Part shown: in pieces, positions 1-8,288 of the stretch
Layout of the letters: every line of letters starts with the position of its first letter
How positions within the stretch are numbered: position 1 is the first letter of the stretch
Source: Chthonomonadales bacterium
GTDB lineage: Bacteria; Armatimonadota; Chthonomonadetes; Chthonomonadales; CAJBBX01
Assembly: GCA_027459625.1 (NCBI GenBank)
Contig: DAIDHP010000005.1
Span: 1-64,000 of the forward strand
Reading direction: 5' to 3'
Length of the DNA stretch: 64,000 nt
Program-made: the position numbers and the translations under genes
Notes under the pieces: generated by a model
The model's input: the letters and a program-made list of their open reading frames with translations, nothing else
What the model was told of the DNA's origin: nothing
The model's database searches: none

Positions 1-173
1 GTGTAGAGTTCGGTATCTTTCATAATGTATCATTATGGATAATTCCCGGGGGTTTCCACAAACTTCCCCATAGAGCCAAATAATTAATCCGAAATCCGCT
101 TATGGATGGTTCTCTTTCCTTGGCGATGTCCGGTATCATTAAGGCGTCAAGTTTCAAGTCAAGGATATCCGGT

Positions 174-1286
174 ATGTCAGAAAACCAACTCTCCATAAAA
201 ACAGGGCTGCATTCCCGTGTTCATTGTCCCGTTCGCTTTCAAACGGAATCAGCGGAAAATATATTAGCCGTTCGTATCGGCGAAACCACGGTTCCCGTTC
301 AACGGGATGGCGAGGGATACGCTCTCCTCCTGCCCGCCGCCTCTCCGGATATGGAGTTACATATTGAACCCGCTCAAAGCGACTTCGAGAACGCTGTCTC
401 CTTGAAGGATACCGGGCGGGAGGTGGAGGTGGATATAGATGGAGAGAGGTTCGCCGCTTATCGCTACTCCGATACGCCCGCGCGACCATGGATTTATCCC
501 GTTTTGGCTCCTGGCGGAATCCCAGTAACGCGAGCCTGGCCTATCGTGAAGGACATTCCCGGCGAGGTGACCGATCACCCCCATCATCGCTCCCTCTACT
601 TCGCCCACGGGGATGTGAACGGCGAGGATAACTGGTCGGAGGAGAAGGGGCACGCATCCACAATCCATTTGAAAATCACCGAGTTAACCAGCGGCCCGGT
701 CTACGGACGCTTATCCACTCTCTCCCGATGGGTGGGACGAGACGGCGATTATCTGCTCACGCAACGCTTGAAACTCACCTTCTGGAAAGGATGCCCGCAG
801 TTTCGCCTCATGGACGCGGAACTGGAGTTATGCGCCGAGGAGAAGGATGTTACCTTTGGCGACACCAAGGAGGGTGGCGTGATCGCCGTGAGAGTGGCTA
901 CATCGATGGATGCGGATCACGGAGGACACTTCGAGAACAGCTACGGCGGCAAGGATGAGGCGGAGATATGGGGGCGACCGTCGCATTGGTGCGATTACTA
1001 CGGGGAATCACATGGGCGAACGGTGGGCGTTGCCGTAATGGATCACACCGAGAGCTTCCGGCATCCCGCATGGTGGCATGCGCGCAACTACGGACTGATG
1101 ACCGTTAACCCGTTCGCGCTCTCGGAATTTACTCATCATCGACTTGATGGCTCCTATCTTTTGGAAAAGGGGCAAACGATACGATTTCTATTTCGCGTAA
1201 TGGTCCATATAGGAGACGCCACGGAGGCGGATGTCCGCGGAAGATATCTGGATTTCGTGTCGCCCCCTCGTATCGTGTCGGGTTAA
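174..1286 (+). CDS. DUF6807 / PmoA-like protein
   Basis: The protein matches the family annotated as PmoA-like or DUF6807, common in CAZyme loci of Planctomycetota, Armatimonadota and Bacteroidota. The motif DHPHHRSLYFAHGDVNG, with clustered His, and a following NWSEE are the family's hallmark; later HWCDYYG, HARNYG and NPF are also typical. The name 'methane oxygenase PmoA' is historical, and no such activity is implied. Members look like beta-sandwich proteins encoded beside sugar-acting enzymes. No clear signal peptide is visible. ATG 174 is preferred (370 aa) because AAGGAT lies just upstream; in-frame ATGs at 102 and 126 would add up to 24 residues. The next two genes follow on the same strand, so it may share a transcript with the secreted glycosidase at 1660. 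Confidence 0.75.
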   Translation: MSENQLSIKTGLHSRVHCPVRFQTESAENILAVRIGETTVPVQRDGEGYALLLPAASPDMELHIEPAQSDFENAVSLKDTGREVEVDIDGERFAAYRYSDTPARPWIYPVLAPGGIPVTRAWPIVKDIPGEVTDHPHHRSLYFAHGDVNGEDNWSEEKGHASTIHLKITELTSGPVYGRLSTLSRWVGRDGDYLLTQRLKLTFWKGCPQFRLMDAELELCAEEKDVTFGDTKEGGVIAVRVATSMDADHGGHFENSYGGKDEAEIWGRPSHWCDYYGESHGRTVGVAVMDHTESFRHPAWWHARNYGLMTVNPFALSEFTHHRLDGSYLLEKGQTIRFLFRVMVHIGDATEADVRGRYLDFVSPPRIVSG

Positions 1287-1313
1287 CATCTTTTGGGAAA
1301 GGAGCTTGGAGAA

Positions 1314-1598
1314 ATGAAGGTTCGAGTGACCTATAAAACCGGTGATATTGATCTCGACGACGTCTTCGCGGGAGAGAACGCCAAGGAGATAGTCTCCTCA
1401 ATTCAAAAAACAACCGCCTCGCGATCCTCCAACATGGGGTATATGATTCAAGGGCTCACCCCTGAGGAGTTTGCATGGGAAGCCATTAAGTATGTAAACA
1501 ATGAGAGGGGTTGGGATCTCCCCATCCCATACAACTGCGATCAATTCGTGGATGTCGGGATGAAAGGGGGCTTCATCAAGCCCGTGCCCAATGAATAA
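1314..1598 (+). CDS. Small conserved-type hypothetical protein
   Basis: A 94-residue protein that I do not recognise. ATG 1314 is chosen because GGAGCTTGGAGAA precedes it; an in-frame TTG at 1293 would add seven residues. The sequence opens with an alternating strand-like segment (MKVRVTYKTGDIDLDDVF), then a helix rich in Lys/Ser and an acidic-aromatic C-terminal half (GLTPEEFAWEAIKYVNNERG, then NCDQFVDVG). It has no signal peptide, membrane segment or cysteine pair. It lies 27 nt after the PmoA-like gene and 61 nt before the glycosidase gene. Codon use resembles its neighbours, so it is probably a real gene. Confidence 0.6.
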   Translation: MKVRVTYKTGDIDLDDVFAGENAKEIVSSIQKTTASRSSNMGYMIQGLTPEEFAWEAIKYVNNERGWDLPIPYNCDQFVDVGMKGGFIKPVPNE

Positions 1599-1659
1599 CG
1601 CTTTTCACGCAACGGATTTTTCGACATCGAAGCCAAACTTAAACTAATCAGTATCGGCA

Positions 1660-3960
1660 ATGAAATTTTGGAAGAGTGAATGCCGTTTTGGTTTTTTCCT
1701 CGCGGCGATTATAGTTCTCATCCAGGCGGTCGGCGTATCAAATGCGTCCGACCGCCTTGGGCGTATCTCGCCAAATTCCGGGCTATTTCCGGATTCATCC
1801 CTTGTGGACTTCAGCTTCTTGCTCTCGCCTCCCGCAGGTAAAAACGGGTTTTTGCAAGTAGAATCCGACGGTCATTTTCACTGGCGCAACGGACGACGCG
1901 CAAAATTCTGGGGGGTGAACGTCAGCAACCAGAGCGTCTTCTGCTCCAAGGCGGAGATCGACAAGGTGACGCGGATATTCGCTCGGGCGGGCGTGAACAT
2001 GGTGCGTTTCGAGGCTCTTGATTCCTACGGGGGATTGTTGGATGTTCCGGGAAAGGACGATAGCCGCCATCTCGACCCCGCCAAGCTGAACCTACTTGAC
2101 TACTGGACGAGTCGACTTCGCGCACTGGGCATCTACTATTACTTCGACCTGCTCGACTTTCGCACTTTCAAAAAGGGCGACGATGTGCCCGAGTGGGACA
2201 AACTGGGGAGAGCCGCCAAACCGGAGGTCTTCTTCGATCCGAGTTTAATCAAACTCCAGGAGGAGTACGCCCGGGAGTTACTGTTGCACAAGAACCCCTA
2301 CACCGGATTGCGTTACGTGGATGACCCCGCTCTCGCGTTGCTGGAGATATGCAATGAGAACGGGATGTTTATGAGCGCGGACACTCTCGATAACCTCCCC
2401 GAGCCGTATCAAACCGAGTTGGACAAGCTCTGGTCGGCATGGTTGCTGAAAAAATATCTCAACCGTCCCGCTCTCAAAGCCGTTTGGGGGATGATGGGCG
2501 CGGATACGGTGTTGCAGGATCAGGAGGATCCAAGCAAAGGCAACGTGATGCTGGGCTTGCTCACACCCGCGCCGCCCGCCGATTCCAATGTGACGGATGT
2601 GCGCCGCGCTCCGGCCCGAATCTCGGACACCATTCACTTCCTTTACGATCTTCAGATAGATTATTGCCTGGAAATGAAGGCGTATCTGCGGGGAATAGGC
2701 TTAAGGGTACCCGTCACGGCGGTCGTATCCGGCAACATTGTCCCCGACGTAGCCTCCGTGGCGCAGGCGATGGACTTCACTGCGGAAAACTACTACGCAG
2801 ATCACCCCCAGTTCGCGGACGGCGATGAATGGAAAGGAAAATTTTTTTACAACGATACAAATCCCCTTCGCGGTAGTTCCATTTATCAACTGATGCCCTG
2901 GGTGAGCGCTTTGCGATGGGAGAACAAACCGGTGGTCGTGCGGGAATACGCGACGGTTTGGCCTAACCAATACCGCTGCATCTCCATACCGGAGATGGCG
3001 GCATACGCCGACTTTCAGGACTTGGACGCCGTTTTGCTTTTCGGATATCGAATCACGGACAAACCGGATATCCTGCAGGATTTCGCGCACCAATGCGATC
3101 CCACCGTGTGGGGGCTCTTCGCCATGGGGGCTTACGCTTTCCTGCGCAACGCCTTCATTCCCGCACAGGACGACGTGACGATTCGTTACTCCGATGATGA
3201 TCTTTTCAAGTGGCACGACACCATAAACAGCCAGCTTCGGCTCTCTTGGTTCGCCAAACTGAACAACACCGCCGCAAATAACATTCTCACCGATCCGCAT
3301 CGACCGTTTTTGGCGGTCCCTCGGGACAACGGAGATATCGCTCCTGTGCTGGAGAGGTTGCAAAAGATGGGCGTGCGAGTGAACCCCTATATGGCGCAAG
3401 CCCCCATCCTCCGCACCCCCACCAGGCAAATCATTCGCAATACGAAGACGGGCGTTCTCACCATCGCAAGTCCCACCGTTGCCGGCGTTTGCGGTGAGTT
3501 GCCGGTAGGGAAGCCGGTTTACGCCGGTCCTTTCGCGCTGATATCTCAAAGCCATATCGGCGCATTCATGGCGGTGTCTCTCGACGGTCTACCACTCGCC
3601 AAATCAAAAAGATACGTTTTGAAAATGGTTACCACGGCGCAAAACACCGACCAAAAGCTAAGTCCCGCTCCCGCCGGATCCCCCGGAAAACTCTACATCG
3701 CCAATTGGGGACACGCCCCGGTGATCACCCTCGGACGCAAGAGCCCCTCTCCTCTGATCCTGAAGCGAAATGGCAAGACCATTCTCTCACTGAACCTAAC
3801 CGACGGATACTGGGAGATCGCAGTGAGAGACGGCGTGGTGAATTTCGCATGCGACAAGGAGGGAATTCCCATGGCGATGTTCGGAAGAAGATTCATTACC
3901 GCGCAAGCGCCCATTACGGTTGATTTTTCGAAGGAGACAAACACAGCTATGATGAGGTGA
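1660..3960 (+). CDS. Secreted clan GH-A glycoside hydrolase (GH5-like)
   Basis: A 766-residue secreted enzyme. Residues 1-30 are a signal peptide (basic start, FFLAAIIVLIQAVGV core, SNAS end). The rest reads as a cellulase-superfamily TIM barrel: KFWGVNVSN near 82-90 and a GVNMVRFEALD strand near 111-121. LEICNEN near 228-234 gives a candidate acid/base Glu at about 233. PVVVREYAT near 424-432 gives a candidate nucleophile Glu at about 429. The last 230 residues look like a beta-sandwich module without catalytic motifs. Large members of this type act on beta-linked polysaccharides, but the substrate cannot be read from sequence. It is exported and probably acts in the periplasm or outside the cell. 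Confidence 0.75.
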   Translation: MKFWKSECRFGFFLAAIIVLIQAVGVSNASDRLGRISPNSGLFPDSSLVDFSFLLSPPAGKNGFLQVESDGHFHWRNGRRAKFWGVNVSNQSVFCSKAEIDKVTRIFARAGVNMVRFEALDSYGGLLDVPGKDDSRHLDPAKLNLLDYWTSRLRALGIYYYFDLLDFRTFKKGDDVPEWDKLGRAAKPEVFFDPSLIKLQEEYARELLLHKNPYTGLRYVDDPALALLEICNENGMFMSADTLDNLPEPYQTELDKLWSAWLLKKYLNRPALKAVWGMMGADTVLQDQEDPSKGNVMLGLLTPAPPADSNVTDVRRAPARISDTIHFLYDLQIDYCLEMKAYLRGIGLRVPVTAVVSGNIVPDVASVAQAMDFTAENYYADHPQFADGDEWKGKFFYNDTNPLRGSSIYQLMPWVSALRWENKPVVVREYATVWPNQYRCISIPEMAAYADFQDLDAVLLFGYRITDKPDILQDFAHQCDPTVWGLFAMGAYAFLRNAFIPAQDDVTIRYSDDDLFKWHDTINSQLRLSWFAKLNNTAANNILTDPHRPFLAVPRDNGDIAPVLERLQKMGVRVNPYMAQAPILRTPTRQIIRNTKTGVLTIASPTVAGVCGELPVGKPVYAGPFALISQSHIGAFMAVSLDGLPLAKSKRYVLKMVTTAQNTDQKLSPAPAGSPGKLYIANWGHAPVITLGRKSPSPLILKRNGKTILSLNLTDGYWEIAVRDGVVNFACDKEGIPMAMFGRRFITAQAPITVDFSKETNTAMMR

Positions 3961-4210
3961 ACCACTAGACTTCGTGCTGTATTCATCTCATTGAGAAATG
4001 AACTCATACAGTTCTATTTCGTCAAAACAACATACGAGGGAAGTGAAAATTCATTCTGACAGACCTTATATGGCGATGGGGCTATTACGAACGAGGTCAA
4101 GCGGTGTAATTGGCAATTGCCTCTTTTTTTTCGTTACCTTACGATTTCCGGATATCAATCCTTGTTTCACCTTTCGATCCACTCTATTGCGACAGGAAAG
4201 GAGTAATATC
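3961..4210. other. Intergenic leader with a weak hairpin
   Basis: 250 bases between the glycosidase stop and the preferred TTG start of the phosphoesterase. CTGTAT (3977-3982) can pair with ATACAG (4006-4011), and TCAT with ATGA inside that with a bulge; this is a possible weak terminator followed by a T-rich stretch. The reading frame of the next gene is open back to 3998, but the upstream part lacks a ribosome binding site and would bury the signal peptide. Confidence 0.3.
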
Positions 4211-5605
4211 TTGCGAAAAGAAATGATTTCGACGGCTATTCTCATCGTCATTTTGTGTTTAGCATCCTCGGCATCGATGGCGGTGAAGCCCGTAAAAATG
4301 CCAATTAAGCATTTTATCTACATCATCCAGGAGAATATCTCCTTCGATCACTACTTCGGCACCTACCCCGGAGCCAACGGCATCCCACCGAACGTAAAGC
4401 TTCCCTATCGTCCCGGAGGTACTCCGGAGTTGGCGCCGTTCCATTTGCATCAGACATTCATCCCGCACGACCTAGATCATAGCTGGCAGGCGGCGCACAC
4501 CTCCTGGGATAACGGGAAAATGGACGGCTTCCTCTGGGGAGAATGGCCCATGGCGTTGCGTTACTATTGGAATCAACCTGTTCCCCAGCCAGATCCTAAT
4601 CTCGTGATCCCGAAACAAGGAGCCTTCCTTCGCCCGAGAAGGGGAATCCGCAGACCCATGAGCAGACCCGCAGGGGAGAACGAGGCGATACGCGCGGGGC
4701 AAGGCCCCAACGGTCGGTTAAAGAATCCGCCTGCCGGTCCGCCGCCAGCGTGGGTGCTGAACACCCTCTCCTACTACGACTATCATGAGATTCCCAACTA
4801 CTGGGAGTATGCACGCCGCTTCACCCTATGCGATGACTTCTTCTCATCCCTGATGGGACCAAGCGAGCCGAACCACCTCTACACCGTCGCGGCGCAATCG
4901 GGGGGAATGGTGAACAATCCGCCTCCGGGGGTGGCGGGACAAGAAGGCGTGTACAACTACCCCACCATGGCGGAGCTATTGGGCGATTCGCATGTAAGCT
5001 GGAGATATTACGACGAAAACAACCCCAAGATACACACGCTATGGAACCCGCTTGCGGGATTTATCAGCTTCGAGAAAAACCCAAAATTGATGAATAATCT
5101 TGTGGACCTGGGGCGGTTCTACAGCGATTTGCGCGATCACAACCTTCCAGAAGTCTCCTGGATCGTACCCACCGCCGTCAATAGCGAGCATCCGCCGGCG
5201 TATTCCGACCAAGGGATGTGGCATGTGACCCATCTCATCAACGCAGTGATGGAGAGTTCCTACTGGAAGGATTCCGTCATCATCCTCACTTGGGACGACT
5301 ATGGCGGATTTTACGATCACGTGCCGCCACCTAATGTAGACCTTTACGGTTTTGGCCCCAGAGTGCCCGCGCTCATTATCTCGCCTTACGCCAAGCCGGG
5401 CTTCATCTGCCACACTCATTTCGACTTCACCTCGCCTTTGAAGCTGATCGAGACCAAGTTCGGGCTGACTTCGCTCACTTCAAGGGATAGGGATTCGAAT
5501 AATATGCTGAATTGCTTTAACTTCCATCAGAAGCCGTTGAAGCCGGACATCATAACCGTGGCGCGCAAACTCAACTTTAGCAACATGAAGCCTACTCGCC
5601 CGTAA
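4211..5605 (+). CDS. Secreted phospholipase C / acid phosphatase family phosphoesterase
   Basis: A 464-residue member of the PF04185 phosphoesterase family, which includes non-specific phospholipases C and acid phosphatases. Start TTG 4211 is chosen because AGGAAAGGAG lies eight bases upstream and it leaves a clean signal peptide ([19 protein letters not shown]). [17 protein letters not shown] near residues 38-54 holds the metal-binding Glu/Asn. [15 protein letters not shown] is the conserved middle block, and [17 protein letters not shown] carries the C-terminal Asp and His of the metal site. The expected role is hydrolysis of phosphate esters such as phospholipids outside the cytoplasm. A proline-rich insert lies between the first two motifs. 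It converges on the minus-strand operon that ends at 5634. Confidence 0.85.
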   Translation: MRKEMISTAILIVILCLASSASMAVKPVKMPIKHFIYIIQENISFDHYFGTYPGANGIPPNVKLPYRPGGTPELAPFHLHQTFIPHDLDHSWQAAHTSWDNGKMDGFLWGEWPMALRYYWNQPVPQPDPNLVIPKQGAFLRPRRGIRRPMSRPAGENEAIRAGQGPNGRLKNPPAGPPPAWVLNTLSYYDYHEIPNYWEYARRFTLCDDFFSSLMGPSEPNHLYTVAAQSGGMVNNPPPGVAGQEGVYNYPTMAELLGDSHVSWRYYDENNPKIHTLWNPLAGFISFEKNPKLMNNLVDLGRFYSDLRDHNLPEVSWIVPTAVNSEHPPAYSDQGMWHVTHLINAVMESSYWKDSVIILTWDDYGGFYDHVPPPNVDLYGFGPRVPALIISPYAKPGFICHTHFDFTSPLKLIETKFGLTSLTSRDRDSNNMLNCFNFHQKPLKPDIITVARKLNFSNMKPTRP

Positions 5606-5618
5606 CTCTCGAAGATGC

Positions 5619-5654
5619 GCCGGATCGGTCGGATTAGTCCGATCCCGATCCGGC
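5619..5654. terminator. Bidirectional hairpin between convergent genes
   Basis: GCCGGATCGGTCGGA (5619-5633), then TTAG, pairs with TCCGATCCCGATCCGGC (5638-5654) with a two-base bulge. It lies just after the phosphoesterase stop and covers the last codons of the minus-strand gene. There is no clear T tract on either side, so termination efficiency is uncertain. Confidence 0.5.
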
Positions 5655-8279
5655 AGATTCCCGGTTCCGCACAGCAACAGTGGACTGAGAAGCAATTTTC
5701 ACTCCGCTCCTGCCGTAAATCGCGAACTGGTCCATTCCGAGTATCCGCTTCGGCTCGGTCGGCAAGTGCAGCCCCTTCGCGGAAAAGCCGAGTGCGTACT
5801 CGTCAAGGTCGGAGCAGCGACAATAGCCGAAATCCCCAAGAAACCCTTCATCCGACAGATGGATCACGGCGGGGATCGGCTTAAGATCGCCCTGATGCCC
5901 CAGCACGGCGCAAAGCAACGCACCCGCAAAGGTCTCCTCGAAAGGTGCGGGTTTGTTCCGCCAATAGACGCCATCCTCTCGAATGGAAAGAGTGCCAAGC
6001 CCTTTTTGATAGGATTGAAGATAGTGTGCGTCGCCCGTGGCGTCGTAGGCGCGAAGCAATGCGATCATGCATCGCAACTGCCAGTTCAGCCACTCCCAGG
6101 AGCCATCCGGTTTCTGCATTCGCACCACGCGGTTCGCCCAAACCTTCAAATCCTCCTCGTACCGAGGTTGCCCTGCGAGGATCAGATATTCGCAGGCGGC
6201 GATGGGATGGTACAGTTCGTTGCTCTGAACTCCGGCTTTTTGCAATTTCATGTAATAATCCGTCGTTTGTTCCGCAAGCCGCAATGCGGCTGGGTACTCC
6301 GCGCAATGATATTTCCGAAAGAGATATGCAGCAGCAGCAAAACCGGCGAGAACGGTGTTATCCCTGTTCAGAGTACGCACGGGGTCAAAACCGTGCGTAC
6401 TCACCCTGCCGTCCCCCTTGCGTAATAAACGCGCCATTGTGATCGGGTAATCCATGGCGGGGGATATTCCGTCAATCGGCATCACCCATACTCGCCCGAA
6501 TAGCCCCTTCCCGGCGCGGTAGGCAATCACGATATCGCGGATGTGGTTCCCCTCCTTGGAGCAGATTATTTGGTCGGGATTCCCAGTCCACCCTATCACC
6601 AAAGCCCTGCCAAAGGTGTACTCGCCGCTGTTGACACCGTGGAGGATCATCCAATGGAATCCCGGATGGCTCCAGGAGACCGGAGCAGGATGACTCATAT
6701 CGAACGAAGAGCCGTTGGATAGAACCATGCTATCCGGTCCCCAGGAGTAGGGGATGAACCAGTCGCCCTGCGCGGCGATTCCGCTGATCCGCACCCGCGC
6801 CTCCGTTCCCGCCGGCGCATGGAACCGTACATAAGGTGCGATGAGCGGCTGCGCAACGCCGTAACCGAACCGCAACGCGCCTACCGGTATGTCGGAGTAC
6901 GTCGCAGTGTAACCGATCTCGCCGCCGCGATGAAATAGAATCGGAGCGGAAAGAGATGACTCCGGACTCCATTCGGAGGTGCTGGGAGCCATCTTGCCGA
7001 TTTTTGCGTCCAGCGTGCACACCGGCTCGGTGTTATCCTGATGATAGGACACACGAAATCCACCGGTTTTAATGGGCGCTACCGTCAGAGGGTGAGAATC
7101 CAGCTTCATGGAGTAGTTTGGGTTCGGACCGGGCAATCTGGCGAAAGCAATCCCCTTGAAGAGAAGCCGTGCAAACTGCAGCCGCACCACCGGCGTGTAA
7201 CGCTCCTCGTCCGCCAAAGCGAGCAGCACCCTCGCACTGTCGTGTACGAAGTGATAGTTGGTGGGCGCGCCTTGGGCGTCGGTGGTGAAAGGGAGGAGAT
7301 CGTAGCGTTTGTCGAGGATGCTTTGCAGATAGTTTCCGGAGAGCCAATTGAGCTTTGTTAGAGTGTATGGCGCGTAGCGCCTCTCCAGCGGCAGAGCATG
7401 TTGGTTCAAAGTGCGCACGGCGTGAGGCGTGGCTGCAAGATCGGTCAAGCCTATCTCCATGGGCGCCCATAACCCGATCTCACGAGAGTCGCCTGCGTCG
7501 AGACGGATCGTCAACCGCGCTCTTTCCCCTGCTCGAACCGATGGAAGCGCGTAAACATTCTCTTCCCTATCCGGATCAGTCCCCAAAAGCTTGCCGTTCC
7601 ATATCACCTCGGAGCGTGCAGTCCCTCCTGCGAAATAAATCGAAACCGCCTTACCCGTCCATCCCTTTGGGATGAGTACCGTCCTCGTGAACGACACCGA
7701 TTTCCGAGCGGGATTGTTCATGAGGATGGTTTTCCCCGCCGAGTAGGATCGCCCTGACAGATTCCATTCGCTGTTGATATTCATCGTTAGTTTTGGACAC
7801 TCATGGGCGGAGCCAATATCCACCAACCACAGGTGCGTCAGATATGGCCCCCAGCCGTTTTCAGGATAGCGATCCTGAAACCTAAGGGTAACCGCGTCAT
7901 AATACCGCGCTATGGAAGTTAGATCATAGGAGAGAGAACCGGGCGTCTGACCGAGTTTGGAGCAATCGAATATCGGATGCCAAGTTCGATCATTCGTCGA
8001 AATGGAAACGAGATACTGGTTAGAGAGGTCCAGCTTCAGATATTCCGCATCGCCTCGCCTTAGGGGCAGACGATACTCCCACATCTCCCTCCCGTCAGCA
8101 ACCCTCGCCACGCTTGGCGACGAGCCGTTATCGCTTTTCAAATAGGAGTCTGAAGCCATGAGGTAAGAAGCTTCCAATGATGATCCCGGCGTGAAATCTA
8201 TCACCGTTGCATGGGAGACGAACGGCGATATCAGAAAAAGGATTACGAATGAAAAGCAAATTCCGGAAAGTAGACGCAT
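5634..8279 (-). CDS. Large secreted protein with toroid-like C-terminal half
   Basis: An 881-residue exported protein of unassigned family. Residues 1-24 are a signal peptide (FSFVILFLISPFVSHA). About 25-300 are beta-sandwich-like: LDLSNQYLVSISTNDRTWHPIFD resembles a discoidin-type module, and VSIYFAGGTARSEVIWNGKLLG resembles a GH2-type sugar-binding domain. From about 640 onward, paired helices with ELYHPIAACEYLILAG, MQKPDGSWEWLNWQLRCMI and EETFAGALLCAVLGHQG suggest an alpha/alpha toroid as in unsaturated glucuronyl hydrolases, lyases or GH families with (alpha/alpha)6 barrels. No catalytic pair can be named. It follows the DUF4038-type glycosidase by nine bases, so it is probably co-transcribed and works on the same glycan. 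Confidence 0.6.
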   Translation of the reverse strand: MRLLSGICFSFVILFLISPFVSHATVIDFTPGSSLEASYLMASDSYLKSDNGSSPSVARVADGREMWEYRLPLRRGDAEYLKLDLSNQYLVSISTNDRTWHPIFDCSKLGQTPGSLSYDLTSIARYYDAVTLRFQDRYPENGWGPYLTHLWLVDIGSAHECPKLTMNINSEWNLSGRSYSAGKTILMNNPARKSVSFTRTVLIPKGWTGKAVSIYFAGGTARSEVIWNGKLLGTDPDREENVYALPSVRAGERARLTIRLDAGDSREIGLWAPMEIGLTDLAATPHAVRTLNQHALPLERRYAPYTLTKLNWLSGNYLQSILDKRYDLLPFTTDAQGAPTNYHFVHDSARVLLALADEERYTPVVRLQFARLLFKGIAFARLPGPNPNYSMKLDSHPLTVAPIKTGGFRVSYHQDNTEPVCTLDAKIGKMAPSTSEWSPESSLSAPILFHRGGEIGYTATYSDIPVGALRFGYGVAQPLIAPYVRFHAPAGTEARVRISGIAAQGDWFIPYSWGPDSMVLSNGSSFDMSHPAPVSWSHPGFHWMILHGVNSGEYTFGRALVIGWTGNPDQIICSKEGNHIRDIVIAYRAGKGLFGRVWVMPIDGISPAMDYPITMARLLRKGDGRVSTHGFDPVRTLNRDNTVLAGFAAAAYLFRKYHCAEYPAALRLAEQTTDYYMKLQKAGVQSNELYHPIAACEYLILAGQPRYEEDLKVWANRVVRMQKPDGSWEWLNWQLRCMIALLRAYDATGDAHYLQSYQKGLGTLSIREDGVYWRNKPAPFEETFAGALLCAVLGHQGDLKPIPAVIHLSDEGFLGDFGYCRCSDLDEYALGFSAKGLHLPTEPKRILGMDQFAIYGRSGVKIASQSTVAVRNRESAGSGSD

Positions 8280-8288
8280 GATAAAATC

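Noticed and set aside
3998-4210. N-terminal extension of the phosphoesterase from ATG 3998
   Set aside because: It would place the signal peptide about 75 residues inside the protein. TTG 4211 has a strong ribosome binding site and gives a normal secreted enzyme.
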